DNA from: Rhodopseudomonas sp.
GTDB taxonomy: Bacteria; Pseudomonadota; Alphaproteobacteria; Rhizobiales; Xanthobacteraceae
Length of the DNA stretch: 59,245 nt
Reading direction: 5' to 3'
NCBI RefSeq assembly: GCF_013377015.1
Contig: NZ_JACABA010000001.1
Span: 1,385,501 to 1,444,745 of the forward strand
The notes below the pieces were generated by a model, which saw only the letters and a list, made by a program, of their open reading frames with translations, ran no database searches and had not been told where the DNA came from. Shown in pieces: positions 44,640-54,862 of the stretch. Made by a program: the position numbers and the translations under genes. How positions within the stretch are numbered: the stretch's first letter is position 1; each line of letters starts with the position of its first letter.

Positions 44640-46535
44640 CTATGAATGCAATCGCCGCCGCCGTCCCGGCGCGGGCGGGGCACCGGCAGTCTCGCTGAAC
44701 AATTCGGCGAGCTTCTCGGTGATGGCGCCGCCGAGTTCCTCGGCGTCGACGATGGTGACGGCGCGGCGGTAGTAGCGCGTGACGTCGTGACCGATGCCGA
44801 TCGCGATCAATTCCACCGGGGAGCGGGTCTCGATCTCCTCGATGATGTGGCGCAGATGGCGTTCGAGATAATTGCCGGGATTGACCGACAGCGTGGAATC
44901 GTCGACCGGGGCGCCATCGGAAATCATCATCAAGATCTTGCGCTGCTCGGAGCGGCCGAGTAGCCGCTTGTGCGCCCAGTCCAGCGCCTCGCCGTCGATG
45001 TTCTCCTTCAGCAGCCCCTCGCGCATCATCAACCCGAGATTCTTGCGGGCGCGACGCCACGGCGCGTCAGCGGACTTGTAGATGATGTGACGCAGATCGT
45101 TGAGTCGGCCGGGATTCGCCGGCTTGCCGGCGGCGAGCCACGCCTCGCGCGATTGCCCGCCCTTCCACGCCCGCGTGGTGAAGCCGAGAATCTCCACCTT
45201 GACGCCGCAGCGCTCAAGGGTTCGCGCCAGGATGTCGGCGCAGGTCGCCGCCACGGTGATCGGGCGGCCGCGCATCGAGCCTGAGTTATCGAGGAGCAAC
45301 GTCACAACGGTATCGCGGAAGGTCGCTTCCTTCTCGCTCATGAACGACAGCGGATGGAACGGATCGGTGACCACGCGCGACAGCCGCGCCGGATCGAGCA
45401 CGCCCTCTTCCAGATCGAAATCCCAGGCGCGGTTCTGCTGCGCCATCAGGCGGCGCTGCAGCCGGTTCGCGAGCCGCGCGACGATGCCCTGCAGATGCGC
45501 CAGCTGCTTGTCGAGATAGCTGCGCAGCCGCTCCAACTCGTCGTGATCGCAGAGATCCTCGGCGGCAACGACCTCGTCGAATTTCGGCGCGAAGGCATGA
45601 TATTCCGGGCCGCGCGGCTCGTTATTGCCGCGCGAATTCGGCCGCGTCGCCTCGCCCGGGGTCTCGTCGTCGCCGAGTTCGCCGTCGTCGAATGTGTCGG
45701 AAGTCGAGGCCTGCGCGCTCTCCATCGCGCTGTCGCTCATCTCGTCGCTGGAGGCTTCGGCCTGCTCGGCGCTCATCTCCTGCGCGGCGTCGCTCTCGGG
45801 CGAGCCCTCGGCGCCGGACTGATCGTTCTCGCCTTCCTGATTGTCGTCCTGGTTGTCGTCCTCGTCGGCGTCGGTGTTGCGCTCGTCGCCGATCTCCAGC
45901 GCCTGCAACAGATCGTGCACCGCGTCGCCGAACTTGGTCTGGTTCTCGGCGAAGCGGTCGAGCAGGTCGAGCTTCGGGCCGATCTTGTCCTCCAGAACCG
46001 GACGCCACAGGTCGACCATCTTCTTCGCGGCGGCGGGCGGCGCGAGCCCGGTCAGCCGTTCGCGCACCAACATCGCCAGCGCATCCGCCAGTGGCGCGTC
46101 GGCGCGGTCGGTGATCTCGTCGAACTTGCCGCGATGGAAGTGATCGTCGAGCATCGCGGTGAGGTTTTTCGCCACGCCGGCCATCCGCCGGGCGCCGAGC
46201 GCCTCGACGCGGGCCTGCTCGACCGCCTCGAACACGCCGCGCGCCTGCGGATTGCCCGGCATCAGCTTGCGATGCACTTTCGGATCGTGGCAGGCGAGCT
46301 TCAGCGCGATCGAATCGGCGTGGCCGCGGACGATCGCGGCATCGCGCTTGCTCATCTTGCGCGCCGGTTCGGGCAGCCGGGCCTTGCCGGGCGACAGGCC
46401 GGGCCGCTCGGCCGCGAAGGTGACTTCCAGCTCGGGCGCCTTGGCGATCGCGCGCAGGCAGGAGGTGACCGCGCGCTTGAACGGCTCGGTCGGGCTTTCC
46501 TTCGATCCGGTGCGGAATTTAGAATTAGTCGTCAT
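44640..46535 (-). CDS. cobT: cobaltochelatase subunit CobT
   Basis: A 631-residue CobT, the vWA subunit of the aerobic cobalt chelatase CobNST, which inserts cobalt into hydrogenobyrinic diamide for B12. The N-terminus [22 protein letters not shown] is typical. A highly acidic low-complexity segment (about residues 210-300, many Asp/Glu) precedes the vWA domain. The MIDAS motif DNSGS is at 416-420, and [10 protein letters not shown] and [11 protein letters not shown] are conserved. The ATG at 46535 is the likely start. It lies downstream of cobS, separated by a repeat, forming the usual cobS-cobT pair. CobN is not in the window. Confidence 0.95.
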   Translation of the reverse strand: MTTNSKFRTGSKESPTEPFKRAVTSCLRAIAKAPELEVTFAAERPGLSPGKARLPEPARKMSKRDAAIVRGHADSIALKLACHDPKVHRKLMPGNPQARGVFEAVEQARVEALGARRMAGVAKNLTAMLDDHFHRGKFDEITDRADAPLADALAMLVRERLTGLAPPAAAKKMVDLWRPVLEDKIGPKLDLLDRFAENQTKFGDAVHDLLQALEIGDERNTDADEDDNQDDNQEGENDQSGAEGSPESDAAQEMSAEQAEASSDEMSDSAMESAQASTSDTFDDGELGDDETPGEATRPNSRGNNEPRGPEYHAFAPKFDEVVAAEDLCDHDELERLRSYLDKQLAHLQGIVARLANRLQRRLMAQQNRAWDFDLEEGVLDPARLSRVVTDPFHPLSFMSEKEATFRDTVVTLLLDNSGSMRGRPITVAATCADILARTLERCGVKVEILGFTTRAWKGGQSREAWLAAGKPANPGRLNDLRHIIYKSADAPWRRARKNLGLMMREGLLKENIDGEALDWAHKRLLGRSEQRKILMMISDGAPVDDSTLSVNPGNYLERHLRHIIEEIETRSPVELIAIGIGHDVTRYYRRAVTIVDAEELGGAITEKLAELFSETAGAPPAPGRRRRLHS

Positions 46536-46555
46536 CGCAGCGTGAACCTCTTTTC

Positions 46556-46688
46556 CTTCTCCCCTTGTGGAAGAAGGTGGCACGGACGAAGTCCGTGCCG
46601 GATGAGGGGGCCTTTGCGGCGAGAGGCAACACCCCTCACCCGCCTTCGCTTCACGAAGGCACCCTCTCCCGACAAGGGGAGAGGGAGG
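46556..46688. repeat. palindromic intergenic repeat (CTCCCCTTGT type)
   Basis: Inverted arms TTCTCCCCTTGT and ACAAGGGGAGAGG enclose smaller hairpins, including GGCACGGAC/GTCCGTGCC and GCCTTC/GAAGGC. It separates cobS and cobT. Confidence 0.8.
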
Positions 46689-46692
46689 AATC

Positions 46693-47688
46693 TCAGCTCA
46701 TCGCGACGTTGACCGAGCTCTCCGCCAGTTCGGCATTGAAGCAGCGCTGATAGAACTCCGCGACCAGCGGCCGCTCCAGCTCGTCGCATTTGTTGAGGAA
46801 GGTGACGCGGAACGCAAAGCCGATGTCGCTGAAGATCTCGGCGTTCTCGGCCCAGGTGATCACGGTTCGCGGGCTCATCACCGTCGACAGATCGCCATTG
46901 GCGAAGGCGTTGCGGGTGAGGTCGGCGAGCCGCACCATCTTGTTGACGATGTCGCGGCCTTCCGGATTGCGATAGTGCTTGGCCTTGGCCAACACGATTT
47001 CGACTTCCTCGTCGTGCGGCAAGTAGTTCAGCGTGGTGACGATCGACCAGCGATCCATCTGGCCCTGGTTGATCTGCTGGGTGCCGTGATAGAGCCCCGA
47101 GGTGTCGCCGAGCCCGATGGTGTTGGCGGTGGAGAACAGCCGGAACGCAGGATGCGGCTTGATCACCTTGTTCTGGTCGAGCAGCGTCAGCCGGCCGGAG
47201 ACTTCCAGCACGCGCTGGATCACGAACATCACGTCCGGGCGGCCGGCATCGTATTCGTCGAACACCAGCGCGACGTTGTGCTGCAACGCCCAGGGCAGAA
47301 TGCCGTCGCGGAATTCGGTGACCTGCTTGCCGTCGCGGACCACGATCGAATCCTTGCCGACCAGATCGATCCGGCTGATATGGCTGTCGAGATTGACGCG
47401 AACGCAGGGCCAGTTCAGCCGCGCGGCGACCTGCTCGATATGGGTCGATTTGCCGGTGCCGTGATAGCCGGTGACCATGACGCGGCGGTTCTTGGCGAAG
47501 CCCGCCAGAATGGCCAGCGTGGTGTTGCGATCGAATCGGTAGTCGGTATCGACGTCCGGCACGTGCGGATCGACTTCCGAATAGGCCGGGACTTCGAGGT
47601 CGCTGTCGATGCCGAAAACCTGCCGCACCGACACCTTCATGTCGGGCAATCCGGCTGGCTCCTGCGCTGTGGTCATGGCGGCGGTCAT
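46693..47688 (-). CDS. cobS: cobaltochelatase subunit CobS (AAA+ ATPase)
   Basis: A 331-residue AAA+ ATPase of the MoxR group that works with CobT and CobN in cobalt insertion. [18 protein letters not shown] at the N-terminus is diagnostic for CobS. The Walker [10 protein letters not shown] is at 74-82, Walker B is [16 protein letters not shown], and the sensor segment [21 protein letters not shown] follows. The ATG at 47688 follows GGAGGATTG; the TTG one codon upstream and ATGs downstream are less likely. It forms a unit with cobT. Confidence 0.96.
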   Translation of the reverse strand: MTAAMTTAQEPAGLPDMKVSVRQVFGIDSDLEVPAYSEVDPHVPDVDTDYRFDRNTTLAILAGFAKNRRVMVTGYHGTGKSTHIEQVAARLNWPCVRVNLDSHISRIDLVGKDSIVVRDGKQVTEFRDGILPWALQHNVALVFDEYDAGRPDVMFVIQRVLEVSGRLTLLDQNKVIKPHPAFRLFSTANTIGLGDTSGLYHGTQQINQGQMDRWSIVTTLNYLPHDEEVEIVLAKAKHYRNPEGRDIVNKMVRLADLTRNAFANGDLSTVMSPRTVITWAENAEIFSDIGFAFRVTFLNKCDELERPLVAEFYQRCFNAELAESSVNVAMS

Positions 47689-47978
47689 CAATCCTCCGTG
47701 GTCTCGGACGCGCCCGAAACCCTATTTCTGTGGCGGCTGCGGTTGAGTGCGAATTTGAACCTAGCAGAGAGCCGCGACCGGCAGAAGCCCGCCGCGCGAT
47801 CAAAGTTCCGTTGTGTTTTCATTCAGATAGGTGCGAGCAGCGGTTTTTGGAGGGCTGCATTGCGAATCGCTGGCCCCGACTGGCAGGTTTCCAAAGCTGG
47901 AACTCCAAGGAACGGCCGAGCTTATCTGCAGACAACGTCGTCGTCCCGCCGATGCAAAGATCACCCCAAAGGATTCCG

Positions 47979-48617
47979 GTGAGCGCATTTTTCGAGCATT
48001 TGATCGGATTGGCGTCGGCGCATGCCGGGCTGGCCTATCTCATGATCTTTCTCGCCGCACTGCTCGAAGCGGTGCCGGTGCTGGGTTCCGTGATTCCCGG
48101 ATCGACCATCATCCTGGCGCTGAGCGCGCTGATTCCCGGCGGGCAGCTCAACGTCGTGCTCGTCCTCGCGGTGGCGGTGGCGGGCGCCGTGATTGGCGAC
48201 GGCGGCGCCTACTGGATCGGGCATCGCGAGCAGCGCCGGATTCTCGGGGTCTGGCCGATGTCGCGCTATCCGTTGCTGGTCGCGCGCAGCGAGGCGTTTT
48301 TTCTGCGCTACGGCGCCTGGGCGGTGTTCTTCGCCCGCTTCGTGGCGCCGGTCCGCGCCTTCGTGCCGATCACCGCCGGTGCGCTGCGGATGCCGCCGGT
48401 CCGGTTCTTCGCGGTCAATATCCCGGCAATCCTGCTCTGGGCGCCGGCCCATGTGCTGCCTGGGGTGATCGCCGCGACCGTGCTGGAGAAACCGGGCGCC
48501 CTCGGCCCGCATCACCTGCTGCCGGTGCTTGGCGGCGCGGTAGCGACAGTGTTGCTGGCGCTGTGGGCATTCCGACGGTGGCGTAACGCCCCGGCCGAAC
48601 TGCACGCCTCAGGATGA
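47979..48617 (+). CDS. DedA family membrane protein
   Basis: A 212-residue DedA/SNARE-associated membrane protein. FLAALLEAVPVLGSVIPGSTIILALSALIPGG and VAGAVIGDGGAYWIGHREQ are the family hallmarks, and the FFARFVAPVRAFVPITAGALRMP segment is the conserved Arg-containing core. The GTG start at 47979 follows AAAGGA by six bases; upstream in-frame residues are not DedA-like. The group includes undecaprenyl-phosphate and lipid flippases important for envelope stress. Its stop overlaps the convergent MFS stop by 9 nt. Confidence 0.92.
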   Translation: MSAFFEHLIGLASAHAGLAYLMIFLAALLEAVPVLGSVIPGSTIILALSALIPGGQLNVVLVLAVAVAGAVIGDGGAYWIGHREQRRILGVWPMSRYPLLVARSEAFFLRYGAWAVFFARFVAPVRAFVPITAGALRMPPVRFFAVNIPAILLWAPAHVLPGVIAATVLEKPGALGPHHLLPVLGGAVATVLLALWAFRRWRNAPAELHASG

Positions 48618-49808
48618 GGGCTTCGCGCGCCGCAGCGGCCGCTGAAACGCCGAGGCGATGGCACCGACCGCCAGCGTCACGGCCGAGACGTTCAGCGCAT
48701 AGCTCAGGCTCCCCATCGCGTCGGTGATGGCGCCGACCGCCAAGGGCCCCAGCGTCTGCCCGATTCCGAACGCGATCGTCATCGCGGCGATCGCGCCCGG
48801 CCAGGCCGGCTGCGGATAGTTGAAGCGCACAAAGGCGGTGGTCGAAGCCACCACCGCGAAGAACGACACCCCGAACACCAGCGCCGAAGCTGCCAGCAGC
48901 CCGACCGACATCCCGAACAGCGGCATCGCAGCGCCCAGCGCCAGAACGCCGAGAATGATCGCGGTCGAGACCCCGCCCTGGTCGCGCGCCATCACCCGGC
49001 GCCACACCCAGGGCGTGACGAAGGCGCTGGCGCCGATCAGGCACCAGAACGCGCTCTGTGCCGCGGCGCCGCCGCCGGCGTCGCGCACATAGGCAATCAT
49101 GAAGGTCATGTAGGCGATATAGCCGGCGCCGAACAGAAAGTAGCCGCCGAGATAGACCGCCACCGGCGCAATCGCGAACCGGGCCGGCGTCGACGTCGAC
49201 ATCCCGGCATCGGTGTCGATTGCGATGGTCAGCAGCGGCACCGTCATCGCCGCCGACACCAGCGCCAGCACCAGCCAGACGATCCACCACGAGCCCGGCC
49301 CGAACCCCTGCAGCAGGAACGGCGCTATCAGCCCCGAGGCCAAAATGCCGAGCCCCGGCCCGGCATAGAACAGGCTGAGCAGAAACCCCGACCGCGCCGG
49401 CTGCGATTGCGCGATCGTGGTCGCCAGCGCGCCGCCGGCGACGAAAGCCAGCGCCGCGCCCACGCCGGCCAAGAGGCGCGCGAAACTCAGCAGCACGAAA
49501 TTGCCCGACAGCGCGCACAGCGCCAGCGACAGCACGCAGGCCAGCGTTCCGGCGCGCAATACGGCGGACAGCCCGAACCGGGTCGACAGCCGCGAGGTGA
49601 TCAGCGCGCCGACCAGATAGCCCGCAGCGTTGACCGTATTCATGAAGCCGGCGGCGGAATACGACCACACCAGCGCGTCGCGCATGTCCGGCAGCACCAG
49701 CGAATAGGCGAAGCGGCCGATCCCAAGACCTACCGTGGGTGCCAGCGACAGAACAAGGATCAGGCGCGCGGGATGCGCGGGCGCGTCGGTGCGATCGATC
49801 AGGGTCAA
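48609..49808 (-). CDS. MFS transporter, YbfB/YjiJ family
   Basis: A 399-residue, 12-helix permease. LAPTVGLGIGRFAYSLVLPDMRDALVWSYSAAGFMNTVNAAGYL is the signature of the YbfB/YjiJ group. LRAGTLACVLSLALCALSG and the second-half GIGQTLGPLAVGAITD are typical. The most likely start is TTG 49808, six bases after GGGAG; more upstream residues fall in intergenic palindrome. Substrate unknown; relatives are often found beside amino-acid or organic-acid genes. It is convergent with DedA. Confidence 0.87.
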   Translation of the reverse strand: MTLIDRTDAPAHPARLILVLSLAPTVGLGIGRFAYSLVLPDMRDALVWSYSAAGFMNTVNAAGYLVGALITSRLSTRFGLSAVLRAGTLACVLSLALCALSGNFVLLSFARLLAGVGAALAFVAGGALATTIAQSQPARSGFLLSLFYAGPGLGILASGLIAPFLLQGFGPGSWWIVWLVLALVSAAMTVPLLTIAIDTDAGMSTSTPARFAIAPVAVYLGGYFLFGAGYIAYMTFMIAYVRDAGGGAAAQSAFWCLIGASAFVTPWVWRRVMARDQGGVSTAIILGVLALGAAMPLFGMSVGLLAASALVFGVSFFAVVASTTAFVRFNYPQPAWPGAIAAMTIAFGIGQTLGPLAVGAITDAMGSLSYALNVSAVTLAVGAIASAFQRPLRRAKPSS

Positions 49809-49928
49809 GCGTTTCTCCCGGGTGCATTGTGGCAGCCTATGCGCCGCAGGCGCAACGGGGTAGGGCGCAACGGTGTCTTGCCAATCCCGCAACGGCGCTT
49901 TAGCACTCCGCGCGCGCATACTTTTACA

Positions 49929-50017
49929 CGTCATGCCCGGCCCTGTGCCGGGCATCCACGCCTTCACAGCAAGCCCAAGGGCAGCCGTGGATGGCCGGGA
50001 CAAGCCCGGCCATGACG
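49929..50017. repeat. palindromic intergenic repeat (CGTCATGCCCGG type)
   Basis: Outer arms CGTCATGCCCGGC...GCCGGGC and GGCCGGGACAAGCCCGGCCATGACG flank an inner CCACGGCT-like hairpin. It lies just upstream of leuB, so leuB transcription must start within or very near it. Confidence 0.83.
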
Positions 50018-50035
50018 CATGATGAGGACCTGACC

Positions 50036-51148
50036 ATGGCGACCCACAAGCTGCTTCTTCTCCCCGGCGATGGCATCGGTACCGAAGTGATGGCCGAGGT
50101 GACGCGGCTGATCGACTGGCTCAACGCGGAAGGCATCGCGCATTTCACGACCGAACACGGGCTGGTCGGCGGCGCCGCCTATGATGCTGACAAGGTCGCG
50201 ATCACCGACGCCACGATGGCGCTGGCGGAAGCCTCCGACGCGGTGATCTTCGGCGCGGTCGGTGGACCGAAATGGGACGCGGTGCCGTATGACGCCCGCC
50301 CCGAGGCCGGCCTGTTGCGGCTTCGGAAAGATCTCGGCCTGTTCGCCAATCTGCGCCCGGCGGTGTGCTACCCGGCGCTGGCGGATTCCTCGAGCCTGAA
50401 GCGCGAGGTGGTCGAGGGGCTCGACATCATGATCGTGCGCGAGCTCACCGGCGGGGTGTATTTCGGCGAACCGAAGACCATCACCGACCTCGGCAACGGC
50501 CAGAAGCGCGCGATCGATACCCAGGTCTACGACACCTACGAGATCGAGCGGATCGCCCGCGTCGCCTTCGACCTGGCGCGCAAGCGGCGCAACAAGGTCA
50601 CCTCGATGGAAAAGCGCAACGTCATGAAGAGCGGCGTGCTGTGGAACGAGGTGGTGACGCAGGTCCACGCCCGCGAATTTCCGGACGTTCAGCTCGAACA
50701 CCAGCTCGCCGATTCCGGCGGCATGAATCTGGTGAAATGGCCGAAGCAGTTCGACGTCATCGTCACCGACAACCTGTTCGGCGACATGCTCAGCGATATC
50801 GCGGCGATGCTGACCGGCTCGCTCGGCATGCTGCCCTCTGCCTCGCTCGGCGAGCTCAACGCCAAGACCGGCAAGCGTAAGGCGATGTACGAGCCGGTGC
50901 ATGGCTCGGCTCCCGACATCGCCGGCAAGGGTGCCGCCAATCCGCTGGCGATGCTGGCCTCGTTCGGGATGGCGCTGCGCTATTCGCTGGATCTCGGCGG
51001 CCTCGCCGACCAGCTCGACGCCGCGATCGCCGCGGTGCTGGCCAAAGGCCTGCGCACCGCCGATATCAAGTCCGAGGGCACCACTGCGGTCTCCACCAGC
51101 GAGATGGGTGAAGCTGTCGTCAAGGAAATGCAGGCGCTGCAGGTCTAG
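50036..51148 (+). CDS. leuB: 3-isopropylmalate dehydrogenase LeuB
   Basis: A 370-residue NAD-dependent decarboxylating dehydrogenase of leucine synthesis. [17 protein letters not shown] starts the fold. [26 protein letters not shown] carries substrate-binding Arg residues. [45 protein letters not shown] and [20 protein letters not shown] are diagnostic. The ATG at 50036 follows GAGGACCTGACC. It lies ~1.8 kb upstream of asd; leuD is about 5.6 kb downstream. Confidence 0.96.
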   Translation: MATHKLLLLPGDGIGTEVMAEVTRLIDWLNAEGIAHFTTEHGLVGGAAYDADKVAITDATMALAEASDAVIFGAVGGPKWDAVPYDARPEAGLLRLRKDLGLFANLRPAVCYPALADSSSLKREVVEGLDIMIVRELTGGVYFGEPKTITDLGNGQKRAIDTQVYDTYEIERIARVAFDLARKRRNKVTSMEKRNVMKSGVLWNEVVTQVHAREFPDVQLEHQLADSGGMNLVKWPKQFDVIVTDNLFGDMLSDIAAMLTGSLGMLPSASLGELNAKTGKRKAMYEPVHGSAPDIAGKGAANPLAMLASFGMALRYSLDLGGLADQLDAAIAAVLAKGLRTADIKSEGTTAVSTSEMGEAVVKEMQALQV

Positions 51149-51424
51149 CTAAGCGGGAACAGCCCAAATGTCCAACTTGGCGGCTCCGCGTCGAAGCTCC
51201 TTGATGGGAACGTACTCGTTCGAATTCCAGAACGAGTGGATCGCCTCCAAGGACGGAAATTCGAACAACGCGATCCCGCCAGCATCGCCTTCGAGCCGCT
51301 CGGCCTTGCCATTCCTGAGGCTCTTGCCGCCAAATTTCTCGATCAGGGGAACGACCGCGTCACGATAGGCCGCATAGGCTTTATCGTCGCTAATCGTGAC
51401 CTGGACGATCATGAATGCCGGCAT
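51149..51424 (-). CDS. DUF1330 protein
   Basis: A 91-residue ferredoxin-like alpha-beta protein. MPAFMIVQVTISDDKAYAAYRDAVVPLIEKFGGK and EGDAGGIALFEFPSLEAIHSFWNS are typical of DUF1330, a dimeric-barrel family of unknown function. The ATG at 51424 is favoured by an AAAGG site; the adjacent ATG is possible. Its stop abuts the leuB stop, convergent. Confidence 0.9.
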   Translation of the reverse strand: MPAFMIVQVTISDDKAYAAYRDAVVPLIEKFGGKSLRNGKAERLEGDAGGIALFEFPSLEAIHSFWNSNEYVPIKELRRGAAKLDIWAVPA

Positions 51425-51486
51425 CATCGCCTTTCCGCTACCGCGGCGATGGGTCGAAGATCTCCGCCGCTTCCATTCGCGTAAGA

Positions 51487-51515
51487 GAAATGCCCGGCAG
51501 AGCCGGGCATTTTGG
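51487..51515 (-). terminator. rho-independent terminator
   Basis: AAATGCCCGGC-TCT-GCCGGGCATTT on the minus strand is an 11-bp stem, 5 nt after the stop of the gene ending at 51520. On either strand T-rich ends can follow. Confidence 0.85.
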
Positions 51516-51519
51516 GGCA

Positions 51520-51912
51520 TCAATACAGCGGGAACCGCTCCGGATAGCCGCCGAGATCCGAGGGCGGGTTCAGCGGCGAGCGATCGAGCGGCCAGTTGCG
51601 GTTCTCGCGGGCGAACGAATAGCCCGGCGGGAACGCATAGTCGCTGAAATGGCGGTCGCCCGGCAGCACTTCGACGCCGGCGTCAAGCCAGGAGCGCTTG
51701 GTGACATAGACCCGGGTGCGCGGGCCGACCATGTAGGACGAGTTCGGGCCGCGGGCGCCATAGGCGGCCTGGTCGCGGGTCGGATATTTGCGCTTGGCCG
51801 CGTTGGCCTCGGTGGCGTCGAGCCCGATCGCCACAACGGCGGCCGCCGCAAGCAGCAGCGCGAGCTTTCTGGCGGCAGATCCGTTCGCGGAAAGCAATTT
51901 CAGGGTCATCAT
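51520..51912 (-). CDS. small secreted protein of unknown function
   Basis: A 130-residue protein. A signal peptide (LALLLAAAAVVAIGLDATEANA) is followed by a Tyr/Arg/Pro-rich mature region, with KRKYPTRDQAAYGARGPNSSY and VGPRTRVYVTKRSWLDAGVEVLPGDRHFSDYAFPPGYS. This kind of protein is widespread in Bradyrhizobiaceae but has no known function. ATG 51912 or 51909 after GAGGAC. It has its own terminator. Confidence 0.8.
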   Translation of the reverse strand: MMTLKLLSANGSAARKLALLLAAAAVVAIGLDATEANAAKRKYPTRDQAAYGARGPNSSYMVGPRTRVYVTKRSWLDAGVEVLPGDRHFSDYAFPPGYSFARENRNWPLDRSPLNPPSDLGGYPERFPLY

Positions 51913-52061
51913 GTCCTCATGGGCCGTCTGACAGTTCGGATTGCGCTCCTTTTAGCCGTCGCGGCACCGCAGCCACAAGGTCAATCCGGCCACACCCGCC
52001 GACAATAATGCCGGCGCGCGGCAAATGTTGCATCAAATCCAGCGTCTTGGCTCGGTTTGGA

Positions 52062-52877
52062 TCAGAAGCCGCCGCGCAGCCGCGGGTTCTGCGCGCCGGT
52101 GACCCAGTCCGCCGAATTCGCCGGCTGCGCCAGCGTCGCGGTGCAGGCGCCGCGGCGAAGTTCGGCATGCGCGAACACCTCCGCCAGCTTCGGATCGTTG
52201 CCTGCGGTCAGCAGCACCAGCCGGCTCAACATGCAGCCGATCGCGGAACGGCGCTGCGGCAGGGTATCACCCTGGCACGACCAACCGGAGATTCGCAGAT
52301 TGGCGTCGTCGAGGCGCTTGAGGAAACCCAGACAGGTGCTGGCCTGGCCGGTGCGATCGGCGAGGTCGAGCAGCGTCACCGGTCCGAACTTGCTGTCGAT
52401 CATGCCCGCGGCCTCGACCGCCCGCATCCCGTCCGGGTCCATCCGCGCCGCGATCTCGGCCGCCGGCGGTCCGCTTTGGCTCGATTCGCCGCCCAGCCGG
52501 TAGATTTCCAGCTCGGCGACCGGCTTCTCGCCGGGCGCGGCCCAGCGCAGGATGTCTTTGCGGCCGCCTTCCGGATGCCGCAGGATTTCGTAAGTTTCTG
52601 ATTTGCCAGATGAATCGAATTGACTGACGGCGAAGGCGGGATGCGAACGGTCGGCCGGACTCCAGCCCGGCTTGGCCACCGGCTCGGTCGCCGCGCCCAC
52701 CGCCACATTGGTCAACGGATTGGCGGCAAACGCCACGACCAGTCCAATCAACGCCAGCCCGCCGACATAGGCCAGCATCCGCACGACGGCGTCCTTGCAC
52801 TCGTCGGCAAAGCTGCGCAGCGCCGGGTGAATCCGGGCCTGATTGGGGACAGCACGGCGGGCCGGAATCCTACGCAT
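52062..52877 (-). CDS. membrane-anchored protein of unknown function
   Basis: A 271-residue protein with one helix near residues 36-52 (LAYVGGLALIGLVVAFAA) and a large periplasmic domain. The segments PAFAVSQFDSSGKSETYEILRHPEGGRKDILRW and GPVTLLDLADRTGQASTCLGFLKRLDDANLRISGWSCQGD suggest a soluble domain with at least one disulfide (four Cys). I do not recognise the family. It is divergent from asd. Confidence 0.77.
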   Translation of the reverse strand: MRRIPARRAVPNQARIHPALRSFADECKDAVVRMLAYVGGLALIGLVVAFAANPLTNVAVGAATEPVAKPGWSPADRSHPAFAVSQFDSSGKSETYEILRHPEGGRKDILRWAAPGEKPVAELEIYRLGGESSQSGPPAAEIAARMDPDGMRAVEAAGMIDSKFGPVTLLDLADRTGQASTCLGFLKRLDDANLRISGWSCQGDTLPQRRSAIGCMLSRLVLLTAGNDPKLAEVFAHAELRRGACTATLAQPANSADWVTGAQNPRLRGGF

Positions 52878-52993
52878 TCACCAAGCTCTGACAGGGAGTA
52901 AAGTTGTGCTGGAAGCGTTTCTCGCATAGAAGCGCTGGCTCTTCCCTTTCCGCCAGTTGCGGAGGCGGAGCATTTTTCTTCGGAGAGTGAACG

Positions 52994-54028
52994 ATGGGTT
53001 ACAAAGTCGCGGTGGTCGGTGCGACCGGCAATGTCGGGCGCGAAATGCTCAACATTCTGGACGAGCGCAAATTCCCCGCCGACGAGGTGGTGGCGCTGGC
53101 GTCGCGCCGCAGCATGGGCGTCGAAGTGTCCTATGGCGACCACACTCTGAAATGCAAAGCGCTCGAGCACTACGATTTCAGCGACGTCGACATCTGCCTG
53201 ATGTCGGCGGGCGGCGCGGTATCCAAGGAGTGGTCGCCGAAGATCGGCGCCCAGGGCGCGGTGGTGATCGACAATTCGTCGGCGTGGCGGATGGATCCCG
53301 ACGTGCCGCTGATCGTGCCCGAGGTGAATGCCGCGGCGGTCGCCGGCTTTGCCAAGAAGAACATCATCGCCAATCCGAACTGCTCGACCGCACAGCTCGT
53401 GGTCGCGTTGAAGCCGCTGCACGACAAGGCGGTGATCAAGCGCGTCGTGGTGTCGACCTATCAGTCGGTGTCCGGCGCCGGCAAGGACGCGATGGACGAA
53501 TTGTTTTCGCAGACCAAGGCGGTCTACACCAACAGCGAATTGATCAATAAGAAATTCCCGAAGCGGATTGCCTTCAACGTCATCCCCGAGATCGACGTGT
53601 TCATGGAAGACGGTTTCACCAAGGAAGAGTGGAAGATGATGATGGAGACCAAGAAGATTCTTGATCCCAAAATCAAGCTGGTGGCGACCTGCGTCCGCGT
53701 GCCGGTGTTCGTCGGCCATTCCGAATCGGTCAACATCGAATTCGAGAATCCGATCTCGGCCGATGAAGCCCGCGACATTCTGCGCAACGCGCCGGGCTGT
53801 CTGGTGATCGACAAGCACGAGCCCGGCGGCTACGTTACGCCCTATGAGGCGGCCGGCGAGGACGCCACCTATATCAGCCGCATCCGCGAGGATGCGACGG
53901 TGGAGAACGGCCTGGTCCTGTGGTGCGTGTCGGACAATCTGCGCAAGGGCGCGGCGCTGAACGCGATCCAGATCGCCGAATGCCTGATCAACCGCAAGCT
54001 GATCACCGCGAAGAAGAAGGCGGCGTAA
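52994..54028 (+). CDS. asd: aspartate-semialdehyde dehydrogenase
   Basis: A 344-residue enzyme that reduces aspartyl phosphate to the semialdehyde for lysine, methionine, threonine and diaminopimelate. The N-terminus VAVVGATGNVGREMLNIL is the NADP motif, and the catalytic Cys130 lies in NPNCSTAQLV. STYQSVSGAGKDAMDEL and the VPVFVGHSESVNIEF region, with the catalytic His, are typical. The ATG follows GGAGAGTGAACG. The cluster with leuB and leuD suggests an amino-acid synthesis neighbourhood, though transcripts are separate. Confidence 0.97.
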   Translation: MGYKVAVVGATGNVGREMLNILDERKFPADEVVALASRRSMGVEVSYGDHTLKCKALEHYDFSDVDICLMSAGGAVSKEWSPKIGAQGAVVIDNSSAWRMDPDVPLIVPEVNAAAVAGFAKKNIIANPNCSTAQLVVALKPLHDKAVIKRVVVSTYQSVSGAGKDAMDELFSQTKAVYTNSELINKKFPKRIAFNVIPEIDVFMEDGFTKEEWKMMMETKKILDPKIKLVATCVRVPVFVGHSESVNIEFENPISADEARDILRNAPGCLVIDKHEPGGYVTPYEAAGEDATYISRIREDATVENGLVLWCVSDNLRKGAALNAIQIAECLINRKLITAKKKAA

Positions 54029-54077
54029 CGCCGGTAGCGACCTGGCCGCTGCGCTGGGCTTTGCAATCCGGCACTTC

Positions 54078-54199
54078 CCTCATGGTGAGGAGGCGCGCAG
54101 CTCCGTCTCGAACCATGAGAATGTTCTGCGGCGTTGAAGCGGCTGAGCATGCCTCATCCTTCGAGACGCGGCCGAAGCCGGCCGCTCCTCAGGATGAGG
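54078..54199. repeat. palindromic intergenic repeat (CCTCATGGTGAGGAGGCGC type), third copy
   Basis: This copy begins CCTCATGGTGAGGAGGCGC and ends GCTCCTCAGGATGAGG, with a longer central part than the copies at 22187 and 44504. It lies after asd. Confidence 0.87.
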
Positions 54200-54262
54200 A
54201 TCAGCGCGGGACGGCGCGTTCGCAGGACGAACTTGAAGCATCGGAATGTCAGGGGGGACGCG

Positions 54263-54829
54263 ATGACGGACGAGCCGGCGACCTACAAACCGAATCCGAC
54301 GCTGAAGCGCGTCGAGAACGGCTTCGAGGCGGTGCTGTTCAACAGCCGCTGGCTGATGGCGCCGTTCTATCTCGGCCTCGTCATCAGCCTCGCGGTGCTG
54401 CTCTACAAGTTCGGGCTACTGCTGTTCGAATTCATCCTGCACGCGCCGTCGGCGAAGGAATCCGACATCATCCTCGGCGTGCTGTCGCTGATCGACGTCT
54501 CGCTGACCGGCAATTTGATCCTGATCGTGGTGTTCTCCGGCTACGAGAATTTCGTCTCGCGGATCGATCCCCGCGGCCATCCGGACTGGCCGGAGTGGAT
54601 GACCAAAGTGGATTTCGCCGGGCTGAAGCAGAAGCTGCTGGCCTCGATCGTTGCAATCTCGGCGATCCAGGTCTTGAAGGCGTTCATGAATATCGACGCC
54701 GCGTTCGACGCGCAGAAGATGGGCTGGCTGGTCGGCGTGCATCTGGTGTTCGTGGTCTCGACCCTGGTGCTGGCGCTGTCCGACCGCTGGGGCGGCGACC
54801 ATGGTAGCGCAGGCAAGGACGCACACTAG
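54263..54829 (+). CDS. UPF0114 (YqhA) family membrane protein
   Basis: A 188-residue protein with about four helices. LKRVENGFEAVLFNSRWLMAPFYLGLVISLAVLLYKF and the LTGNLILIVVFSGYENFVSRID segment are UPF0114 signatures, as is DFAGLKQKLLASIVAISAIQVLKAFMN. Function unknown, inner membrane. The ATG at 54263 follows AGGGGGGACGCG. Confidence 0.92.
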   Translation: MTDEPATYKPNPTLKRVENGFEAVLFNSRWLMAPFYLGLVISLAVLLYKFGLLLFEFILHAPSAKESDIILGVLSLIDVSLTGNLILIVVFSGYENFVSRIDPRGHPDWPEWMTKVDFAGLKQKLLASIVAISAIQVLKAFMNIDAAFDAQKMGWLVGVHLVFVVSTLVLALSDRWGGDHGSAGKDAH

Positions 54830-54862
54830 GCGTCGGTCCCGCCGCGACGCTGGACCTCCCGC